From: Corallococcus coralloides DSM 2259
Lineage (GTDB): Bacteria > Myxococcota > Myxococcia > Myxococcales > Myxococcaceae
NCBI RefSeq assembly: GCF_000255295.1
Contig: NC_017030.1
Location: forward strand, 5,270,001 to 5,334,000
Direction of reading: 5' to 3'
DNA: 64,000 nt
Position numbers and translations under genes: made by a program. This document shows positions 45,651-54,100 of this stretch, piece after piece (within the stretch, counting starts at the first letter, position 1; every line of letters begins with the position of its first letter). Under the pieces are notes generated by a model. It had not been told where the DNA came from. It was given only the letters and a program-made list of their open reading frames with translations, and did no database searches.

Positions 45651-45749
45651 GCACGGCGTTCCCGCCGGGCGGTTCGCCCCGTGTGGGGTCAAAGAAGCGC
45701 GGACTTCGCGACGGCGGCATGGCGGCTCTTTGTGCAGCGCACCATGGGC

Positions 45750-47495
45750 TCACTTTCGGATGAGCACGTCGCTCAGCAGGAAGTCGAGTGTGTCCCCGGA
45801 CAGCCAGCGTGCGCTCACGCCCGCGAAGTCCGGCTCCGCTTCGGCGTCGGCCTGACGCCAGAGGTCCTCCATGCGGTAGCGCGCGGCGGTGCAGTAGACG
45901 TCCGCCAGCGCGTCGGCTTGCGGCTGTCCGCGTGAAGCCAGGGCCGATGCGTGGGCCAGGGTGACGGACATCGTGAACAGCTCGTTGCAGAGCTGGGTCA
46001 TCAGGATGAGCGGCCGCTGCTTCGCGTGCAGGGCTCCCGCGTCCGGATGGCGGCGCGACAGGTCCAGGCTTCGCTTCGCGAGCCGATGCACCTCCCGGGC
46101 TGTGTGCTGGAGATGGTCGCGGTTGCGGAGGGACAGATGCTCCTCAACGGGGAGGGGGGCAGGGGGCGACTCCAGCTCCGCCGCGTGCGAGGCCGACGGG
46201 TAGTAGAGCGAGAAGAGGCCTTCCCTCGCGGCCTTGTGGTCCACCAGGAAGTCCACGCCTCCCGCGACCCGGAAGGCCCGGGCATCGCGCAACGTGCGCT
46301 CCAGCGGGGCCGGCGCGGCACCGCGGGCGACCTTGCTCTCCGACGTCTCGTAGCCTTCGGCGGCGAGCAGCGACATCGTCCGGTCCGTGATGCGCGCGCA
46401 CGTCAGGGACGCGATGTTCTTGGCCGCCACCTGTTCGAACCAGCGCAGGGGCAGCGTGTCCGCCGTCACGCCCGTGAGGCTCCAGCGGGCCACGCTCTCC
46501 ATGGCGAAGACCTCCGCCGCCGTGGCGGACACCTGGCGCTGGATCTCGTCGAAGTCCCCGAGCCTGCGCCCCTGTGCAAGGCGCCGGTGGAGGAACTCAC
46601 GCGACCACTGGAGGCACTTCTTGGAGAGCGCCAGCGACGCGGCCACGATGATGTACATGCGGCCCAGGGCGCTGAGCGGCTCCAGCAACGGCGTGTTCCG
46701 CCAGTGCTCCTGCGACATCGCGAGCATCCGCTCCTTCGGCACCCGCACGTTGTCGAAGCTCAGCGCGGCGATGGGCAGTCCTCGCAGGCCCATCAGGCCG
46801 TGCTCGGCGCGGACGTGGAAGCCGGGGCTGGAGGTCTCCACGAAGAAGAGGCTGATCTGCTCGCGGCCGTCCTCCTGGAGCGTGGCGGTGACGTTCAGCA
46901 GATCCGCGATGGAGCCGTTGCCGATGAAGACCTTCTCCCCATTGAGCACATACGCCGTTCCGTCCTCCGTGGGCACGGCGGTGGTGGACGCGCGCCGCAC
47001 GGAGGCTCCGATGGGCTCCGTGTCGGCCCAGCCGGAGATGACTCCGTCGGCGACCCGGCCTCGGACGTAGTCCTTGAGGGGACCGTCCTGCACGGCCTCG
47101 ATGATGGCACCCGCGCCCAGGCCACTGTGGATGGCCAGCGTGTAGCCCACCGGCAGGCACACGCTCATCACGGCCTCGATGACGCGGAAGGTGTTCAGCA
47201 TGGAGAGGCCCCGGCCTCCCAGCTCCTGCTCCACCTGGAGCTTGTAGTAGCCGCGTGAACGCAGGGCTTCGCGCAGCTCCGGTGGAATGCGGCCCGTGCG
47301 CTCAATCTCGTCCGGGTCCACGTGCGCCTGGAGGAACTGTTCGACCTCCGCGATGACGGCGTCGCCTTGACGGCGCTCCTCCGGGTCCTGTTCGGGGAAC
47401 GCTCGGACGAGGTCCCAGCGGAGCTTCCCCGCGAAGAGCTGGCCCAGGAAGCCCTCGCGGCTGCGGGTGGCGGGGTGCAGTGGCTCGTGGCTCAT
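45750..47495 (-). CDS. Acyl-CoA dehydrogenase-like flavoprotein of the second NRPS/PKS operon
   Basis: The protein is 581 aa from the ATG at 47495, which overlaps the thioesterase stop (ATGA). The acyl-CoA dehydrogenase core is recognisable (GWADTEPIGASVRR, GEKVFIGNG, GLMGLRGLP, then AAEGYETSE and a conserved Arg-Asp-Ala-Arg segment). A C-terminal helical extension of about 170 residues makes it longer than standard enzymes. As last gene of the operon it probably desaturates an acyl or aminoacyl group on a carrier protein or CoA. The substrate is not known. Confidence 0.87.
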   Translation of the reverse strand: MSHEPLHPATRSREGFLGQLFAGKLRWDLVRAFPEQDPEERRQGDAVIAEVEQFLQAHVDPDEIERTGRIPPELREALRSRGYYKLQVEQELGGRGLSMLNTFRVIEAVMSVCLPVGYTLAIHSGLGAGAIIEAVQDGPLKDYVRGRVADGVISGWADTEPIGASVRRASTTAVPTEDGTAYVLNGEKVFIGNGSIADLLNVTATLQEDGREQISLFFVETSSPGFHVRAEHGLMGLRGLPIAALSFDNVRVPKERMLAMSQEHWRNTPLLEPLSALGRMYIIVAASLALSKKCLQWSREFLHRRLAQGRRLGDFDEIQRQVSATAAEVFAMESVARWSLTGVTADTLPLRWFEQVAAKNIASLTCARITDRTMSLLAAEGYETSESKVARGAAPAPLERTLRDARAFRVAGGVDFLVDHKAAREGLFSLYYPSASHAAELESPPAPLPVEEHLSLRNRDHLQHTAREVHRLAKRSLDLSRRHPDAGALHAKQRPLILMTQLCNELFTMSVTLAHASALASRGQPQADALADVYCTAARYRMEDLWRQADAEAEPDFAGVSARWLSGDTLDFLLSDVLIRK

Positions 47496-48247
47496 GGGGT
47501 CGGCGTCCTTCTGGAGAGGGTTTCCGCGATGAGGCGCAGGAGGGTGGCCTTCGCTTCGGCTTCCCGAAGGTAGAAGTGGCCACCGGGCAGCAGGTGGAGC
47601 GCGAAGGGCCCGGAGGTGTGGAGGCTCCACGGCTCCAGCTCGGCGCGGGTCAGTTCATCCTGGGTGCCGCCCGTGACGGTCATCGCGCAGCGGAGGGGCG
47701 TGCGGTCCTGGTGCCGGTGGGACTCCACGAGCCGCAGGTCCGCGCGCAGGCCGGGAAGGATGAGCTCGCGCAGCTCTTCGTCCTCGCGCAGCTCGTGGAT
47801 CAGCTCGCCGTAGGTGGGCTCCAGGGCGGTGAGGAGTCCGTCCTCGTCCAGGTGGCTCGCGGGGATGCCTCGAGGCGGGAGCTGTGGGGCTGGAGACGCG
47901 GAGAGGAACAGCGCAGAGGGAAGCACACGGCCCAGGTCGCGCAGACGGCGGGCCGTCTCGAAGGCCACGAACGCCCCCAGGCTGTGACCGAAGAACGCGA
48001 AGGAGGATCCGAAGTCCACCGCTTGCACCAACGCGTCCACCAGTGCGTCCAGCCGGGTGAACGGCGCTTCTTCCGCCCGAGCCCCTCGACCCGGAAGCTG
48101 CACACCCCAGACCTCGATGTCCGGGAGCAGGTCCGCCCAGCGGACGTACTCGCCCACGGAGCCGCCGCTGTGCGGGAAGCAGTAGAGACGCACGGAGGCT
48201 TCCGGTCGCCGGATGCGGCACGCGAGCCAGGGAGAAGTCGAGGTCAT
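47492..48247 (-). CDS. Type II thioesterase (RifR/GrsT-like)
   Basis: The protein is 251 aa with an alpha/beta hydrolase fold. Catalytic Ser89 is in GHSLG, Asp197 in GGTQDEL and His224 in GGHFYL. The N-terminal LYCFPHSGGS is typical. Such enzymes remove wrongly loaded acyl groups from carrier proteins. Neither synthetase gene of this operon has a fused thioesterase, so a role in product release is also possible. It overlaps both neighbours by 4 nt. Confidence 0.93.
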   Translation of the reverse strand: MTSTSPWLACRIRRPEASVRLYCFPHSGGSVGEYVRWADLLPDIEVWGVQLPGRGARAEEAPFTRLDALVDALVQAVDFGSSFAFFGHSLGAFVAFETARRLRDLGRVLPSALFLSASPAPQLPPRGIPASHLDEDGLLTALEPTYGELIHELREDEELRELILPGLRADLRLVESHRHQDRTPLRCAMTVTGGTQDELTRAELEPWSLHTSGPFALHLLPGGHFYLREAEAKATLLRLIAETLSRRTPTP

Positions 48248-51192
48248 GCCGGAGAGGACTCCGCGATGAAGCGCGTCAGGCGCGCCACGGTGGGCGCGCG
48301 GAAGAGGGCCTTCACCTTGAGGGGCGTGGCGACATGCGGACGCAACCGCGCGATGACCTGCGCCGCCATCAACGAGTCGCCTCCCAGCGCGAAGAAGTTG
48401 TCGTGGAGCCCGACCCGGGCCAGCCCCAGGACCTCCGCGAACGCGGTGGCGACCCGGCGCACGACTTCGTCCTCTGGCAGCTCCGGCACATCCATCGGTT
48501 CAGGTTCGGGCGGTGGTGACACTGCCGTCACGGTCGTGGAGGTGGCGGGGGCGTCGACGAGGTAGCGCTGACGTTCGAATGGATACGTGGGCAGAGGTAC
48601 CCGGCGACGGGAGAGGCCCCCATGAAGTCCCTGCCAGGAGATCGCGACGCCCGCGCACCACAGGCGTCCCGCGGCGGTGAGCGCGCTGACCGCATCGGAC
48701 GTGTTGTCCGCGGGATGGGGCAGGGTGGCCACCGTGAGATGCGGCCCTGCTCCCGGGTTCTGGCGCGCCAGCGTCGCCAGGGTTCGTCCGGGCCCGACCT
48801 CCAGGAACACGCCCGGCGGACCGGCGAACAACATGTTCAGCGCGTCGCCAAAGCGCACGGTGTGGCGCAGGTGCGCGGCCCAGTACGCCGGGTCCACGGC
48901 CTCTTCCGCCGTGACCGCCACGCCGGTGCGATCGGAGATCCACGGGAGCTGCGGCGGACGCCGTTCGACGCGCTGAACGCAGGCGGTGAACGCGGCCAGT
49001 GACGGCTCGACGAGCGGCGAATGCCCCGCGCCCGGAATGCGCAGCAGCTTCGACTCCACCCCGCGCTCCATCAGTCGCGCCTGGAGCGCTTCGATCTCCG
49101 CCGCGGGGCCAGACACCGCGCACTGCGCGGGCCCGTTCACGGCCGCCAGCGCGAGTCCTCCGTGAAGCAGGGGGGCCAGCTCCGACTCGGGCAACGGCAC
49201 GGCCAGCATGGCCCCCGAGGGAAGACTCGCGAGGATGCGCGAGCGCTCCAGGACCAACCGCAGCGCGTCCTCCAAACGGAAGACCCCAGCCACCGTGGCC
49301 GCGGCATAGGCCCCCAGGCTGTGGCCCACGACCGCGGCGGGCTGCACGCCCCAGCGCTTCCACAGCCGCGCCACCGCGTACTCGGTGACGAACACGGAGA
49401 GCTGGCCGGTGATGAACTCACCCATCCGGGCAGTGGCCAGTTCCAGCGCGGCGGCATCCGTGGGATCCGGATGGAGCACCGACCCCAGGTCGAACCCGAG
49501 GAGCGGCGCCAGGTGCGCACGGCACGCGTCCACGGCCTCGCGGAACGCTGGCTGTGAACCGTACAGCTCCCGGCCCATGCCCACGTGCTGCCCACCGTGA
49601 CCGGGGAACATGAACACCACCTGGCGTTCACCGGCCATCTGTGGCGCGAAGCCTTCCTGTTCCAGAACCTCTTGGGTGTCCTGGCCTACCGCGAACGCTC
49701 GGTGCTTGTGCGCGGTACGTCCCGTCTGGAGCGTCCAGGCGACGTCACCCAGGTCCACCTCCGGATGCGCGCGCAGGTGCCCACCGAGCCGCTCCACGGC
49801 ACGGGCCAGCGCGGCGGGGCCGTGGGCCGACAGGACCATCAACTGCGGAGTGCGCGAACGCTCGGAGGCGGGCAGGGTGGGCGCCTCTTCCAGCACGACG
49901 TGCGCGTTGGTGCCGCCAATGCCCAGCGAGCTGACGCCGGCTCGCCGAGGATGACCGCCGGTGTCCCAGTCCCGCAGCTCCGTGTTCACGCGGAAGGGGC
50001 CGTGCTCGAAGTCGATCTCCGGGTTGGGCCGTTCGAAGTTCAGACTCGGTGGCAGCTTCCGGTGCTCCAGCGCGAGGACCGTCTTGATGAAGCCCGCCAC
50101 GCCTGCCGCCGCGTCCGTGTGGCCGATGTTCGTCTTCACCGAACCCAGCCAGCAGGAGCGGGGCTCGCGGGCACCGAAGGCCTTCGTCAGCGCGGCGACC
50201 TCGATGGGATCTCCCAGCCGAGTTCCGGTGCCGTGCGCTTCCAGGTAACTGATGCTCGCGGGGTCCACGCCCGCGGCATGCAGGGCGGTCTCGATGACGC
50301 GGGACTGGCCCTCCACGCTCGGCGCGGTGAAGCCGATCTTCCCAGCGGCGTCGTTGTTGACGGCCGTGCCTCGGAGGACGGCGCGGATGGTGTCCCCATC
50401 CTCCAGCGCATCCGCGAGCCGCTTGAGCACGACCATCCCCGCACCGTTGCTGCCCACCGTGCCCTGTGCCCGAGCGTCGAACGCTCGGCAGCGGCCGTCC
50501 GGGGACAGCGGCCCGCCCTCGCTGTAGTGGCCGAACCGGGGAGGCACATGCACCGACGCGCCTCCCGCCAGCGCGATGTCACAGTCCCCCGCGAGCAGTG
50601 CCTGCGCGGCCAGATGGATCGCGACCAGGGACGTGGAGCACGCGGTCTGTACGGTGACGGCCGGCCCGCGAAGCCCCAGCTTGTAGGCCACGCGGCTGGT
50701 GAGAAAGTCCACGCCCGTGGCCAGCCGGATCTGCCAGTCACTGGCACCCGCCAGCAGGTCCCTCCGGGCCCGCAGCGCGGACAGATAGTCCGTCTCACTG
50801 CCACCCGCGTAGATGCCAATGGCGCCCCGGTACCGAGCCGGATCATACCCGGCGTCCTCCAGCGCCTCCCGCGCGCACTCGAGGAACACCCGGTGCTGCG
50901 GATCCAGCATCAGCGCTTCCTGCGGCGACATCCCGAAGGCCTGCGCGTCGAACCGGTCCGCATCCGTGATCAGACCGAACGCCGGCACCGCCTCGCCCAC
51001 GGCGCGCTCGGTGGGTGGTTCGGCACGGGGCTGGCCGTCCGGACCGAAGTAGGTGATGGACTCGACGCCGCTGGCCAGGTTGGACCAGAACTCCGCCGCG
51101 TTGGCCGCACCGGGGAGCCGGCACGCCAGGCCCACGACCGCGAGGTGGGCCGAGCGGTCCTCTTCCTCCATCACGTCGAGCGACGCGCTCAT
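48244..51192 (-). CDS. Polyketide synthase KS-AT-ACP
   Basis: The protein is 982 aa. The KS (about 14-440) has Cys185 in TACSTSL, His320 in EAHGTGT and His358 in NIGH. The AT (about 525-830) has Ser625 but is atypical: GHGGQ instead of GQGxQ, GHSLGAY instead of GHSxGEY, and GAGH (721-724) at the HAFH/YASH position, so the extender cannot be assigned. The ACP (905-975) has LGGDSL with Ser940. No reductive domain or thioesterase is present. It follows the NRPS by an ATGA overlap and should extend its dipeptidyl product by one ketide unit. Confidence 0.95.
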   Translation of the reverse strand: MSASLDVMEEEDRSAHLAVVGLACRLPGAANAAEFWSNLASGVESITYFGPDGQPRAEPPTERAVGEAVPAFGLITDADRFDAQAFGMSPQEALMLDPQHRVFLECAREALEDAGYDPARYRGAIGIYAGGSETDYLSALRARRDLLAGASDWQIRLATGVDFLTSRVAYKLGLRGPAVTVQTACSTSLVAIHLAAQALLAGDCDIALAGGASVHVPPRFGHYSEGGPLSPDGRCRAFDARAQGTVGSNGAGMVVLKRLADALEDGDTIRAVLRGTAVNNDAAGKIGFTAPSVEGQSRVIETALHAAGVDPASISYLEAHGTGTRLGDPIEVAALTKAFGAREPRSCWLGSVKTNIGHTDAAAGVAGFIKTVLALEHRKLPPSLNFERPNPEIDFEHGPFRVNTELRDWDTGGHPRRAGVSSLGIGGTNAHVVLEEAPTLPASERSRTPQLMVLSAHGPAALARAVERLGGHLRAHPEVDLGDVAWTLQTGRTAHKHRAFAVGQDTQEVLEQEGFAPQMAGERQVVFMFPGHGGQHVGMGRELYGSQPAFREAVDACRAHLAPLLGFDLGSVLHPDPTDAAALELATARMGEFITGQLSVFVTEYAVARLWKRWGVQPAAVVGHSLGAYAAATVAGVFRLEDALRLVLERSRILASLPSGAMLAVPLPESELAPLLHGGLALAAVNGPAQCAVSGPAAEIEALQARLMERGVESKLLRIPGAGHSPLVEPSLAAFTACVQRVERRPPQLPWISDRTGVAVTAEEAVDPAYWAAHLRHTVRFGDALNMLFAGPPGVFLEVGPGRTLATLARQNPGAGPHLTVATLPHPADNTSDAVSALTAAGRLWCAGVAISWQGLHGGLSRRRVPLPTYPFERQRYLVDAPATSTTVTAVSPPPEPEPMDVPELPEDEVVRRVATAFAEVLGLARVGLHDNFFALGGDSLMAAQVIARLRPHVATPLKVKALFRAPTVARLTRFIAESSPA

Positions 51193-54100
51193 TCCACTTC
51201 CTCCCGCGAGCGGTCCGACGACAGCCGGCCCTGACGGCCCAACAGGCGCGCACGGCCACTGCGCCGTTGCTCCTGGCGCTGCGCCTGCGCGGCCTCGGCC
51301 TCTCCACCATCGTCCCGGCCCTGGAGATGACTGGCGAGCACGCGGACGGTGGGGAACTCGAACAGCGTCACCATGGGCACGTCATGGCCCATGCGGTGCT
51401 TCAGGAGGTACTGCACCTGCGCCAGCAGCAGCGAGTGCCCCCCGAGGTCGAAGAAGTTGTCCTCCGCGCCCACGTGCTCCAGGCGCAGCGTCTCGCACCA
51501 GATGCCGGCAATCCGCCGTTCGTGCTCGTTCGCGAGCGGGACCCGAGGCGCCTGGGTTCCGGGCGTGGGTTCGGGCAGCGCCCGTTCATCCACCTTGCCA
51601 CCGTGGGTGAGCGGCAGCGCCTTCAGCTCCACATACGCGGAGGGGATCATGTACGCCGGCAGCTCACGCGACAGGTGCTCACGCAGCCGCGCCGGTGTGG
51701 GCAGGGGCTGACCCGCGAGAGGCACCAGGTAGCCGACCAGCTGGGGCGCGCCACCGGGAGGACTCCACGCGCGGACGTGCGCCGCCGCGAGTCCCGGATG
51801 CGTGCGCAGGCGGACAGCGACCTCCGCGGGCTCCACGCGGAAGCCCCGGATCTTGAGCTGCGCGTCCATGCGGCCCAGGAACTCGAGCGTCCCGTCCGCC
51901 CGACACAGGACCCGGTCGCCCGTACGGTACATGCGCGCGCCTGGATGGGCCGCGTACGGGTCGGGGACGAAGCTCGCGGCGGTGAGGTCCGGGCGGTTCA
52001 GATAGCCGCGCGCCACACCGGCACCGCCGATGTAAAGCTCTCCCGCGACGCCCGAGGGGACAGGTTGCAGCTCCGCGTCCAGGACATGGGCCGTGGTCCC
52101 GTCGATGGGCTGGCCGATGGCGGGCAGTGTCTCGATGGGCCCCGCGGGCAGCACCTCGCCGGAGGTGGCCGTCACGGTGGTCTCGGTGGGGCCGTACTGA
52201 TTGAACAGCCGCCACGGCAACCCGGGCACGGGCCGCGCGTGGAGCCGGTCACCGCCCGCGAGCACCGTGCGCAGCTCGCACGACGCCGGCCATGGCAGGG
52301 CCAGCAGTCGTTCCGCCAGCGCGGTGGGCAGGTCCGTGAAGGTGATGCGCTCGGAGAGGAGCCATGACTGGAGCCGCTCCGGGGACAGGCGCACGTCCTG
52401 TCCGGGGACATGCAACGTCGCGCCCGCGGTGAGGGCAGGCCAGAGCTCCGCGACAGACGGATCGAACGCGGGCGAGTAGAGCAGCGTGGTGCGGCTGTTC
52501 GGCTCCAGTCCAAACGCGCGCCGGTGCCACCCGACGAGGTGGGCCAGTGCGCCGTGCTCCACCACCACGCCCTTGGGGACGCCCGTGGAGCCCGAGGTGT
52601 ACATGACGTAGGCCCGCTGTTCGGGCCGCACCTCCGTGGGCAGGCGGCCCTGGGGCGTGCCGGGGCCATGGAAGGGCTCGATGCGCACGCGCTCCACCGT
52701 GGAGGGAAGTCGTTCGGCGAGCGGCCCTGTGGTGACCACCTGGCGTACGCCAGCGTCACCGAGGATGAGCGCGATCCGTTCGGCCGGATGCTCCGGGTCC
52801 AAGGGCAGGAACGCGGCTCCGGACAGCATCACGCCCAGCTCGGCCGTCACGAACTCCGCGCCACGAGGCGCGCAGACACCGACGACCGACTCCGCGTCTG
52901 CACCGCGCGAGTGCAGATGTTCGGCGAGCAGCGTCGCGCGCCGGACCAGTTCCGCGTAAGTGAGGGTGCCTGCCTCGTAGCGCACGGCCACCGCGTCAGG
53001 GGTCCGCAGGGCCTGCGCCAGGACCTGCTGATGCACGGGTGGCTCCGCGCTGACGGGCATCGCGGATCCGTTCGCCACGAGGACCCGCCGCTCCGCATCC
53101 GAAAGCATCGGCAGGCGCGACACGGGTGTGCCAGGACTGGCCACCGCGGCCTCCATCAGGCGCAGGAAGTGCGCGGCCATCCGCTCCATCGTCGAGCGGT
53201 CGAACAGGTCCCGGTTGTACTCCCAGATGAGCGAGATGCGCGCGTCACCACGCTCGCGGTCGCCCAGGTGCCGGCCCGCGTGCGGAATCGCGACGACATC
53301 CAGGTCCACCTTCGACGACCCGTTGCCGCGCTCGAAGATGGTGCACGAGGCATCCCCCAGCCGAGGGCTCCGCACGGCCGAGTCATGGAAGCTGAACATG
53401 GCCTGCACGAGCGGATTGCGGCTGGGGTCTCGCTTCACGCCCAGGGCTTCGATCAGCTTGAGGAACGGATACGTCTGATGCTCGGCCGCCGCCACGGTGA
53501 GGTCCCGCACCTGATGGACCAGCTCGCGGAACGACGGCGCGCCGGAGACGTCACACCGGAGGACCACTGCGTTGACGAACATCCCGATGACATTCTCGAT
53601 GTTCCGGACACCGGCCCGGGCCGCGAACGCCGAACCGATGCACAGGTCCTGCTCGCCGGTGTAGCGATGCAGCAGCGTGGCGAAGGCGGCGAAGAGGGTG
53701 TTGAAGAGGGTCACGCCCTCCTGCTGACAGAACGCGCGCAGGGCGCCGGGCAGGGCGGGCGGCAGCTCCAACCGGAGCAGGTCGCCGTTGAAGGTCTGCA
53801 CACGCGGGCGCGGATGGTCGGTGCGCAGCGGCAGCACCTCTGGAGCACCGGCCAGCCGCTTCCGCCAGAAGTCGAGCTGGGCCTTCATGGCCGGACCGTC
53901 GAGCGCCTCGCGCTGCCACGCCGCGAAGTCGCGGTACTGCACCGGGAGCTCCGGCAGCGGCGAGGACTCACCGCGCAGATACGCGTTGTAGAGCGCGTCC
54001 AGCTCCCGCATCAGCACGGAGAACGACACGCCGTCGTGGACGACGTGGTGCTCCACGAGGACCAGTTCGTGATCGTCCGGAGCCAGGCGGACGACGGTCC

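Noticed and set aside
44955-45935. Open frames across the repeat array on both strands
   Set aside because: The 71-nt period shifts frame in each unit, and the repeat happens to lack stops. The frames have no start signals and encode only the cycling repeat.
47496-47630. ATG start at 47630 for the acyl-CoA dehydrogenase
   Set aside because: It would overlap the thioesterase by 139 nt with low-complexity residues. The ATG at 47495 gives the same 4-nt overlap seen at the other operon junctions.
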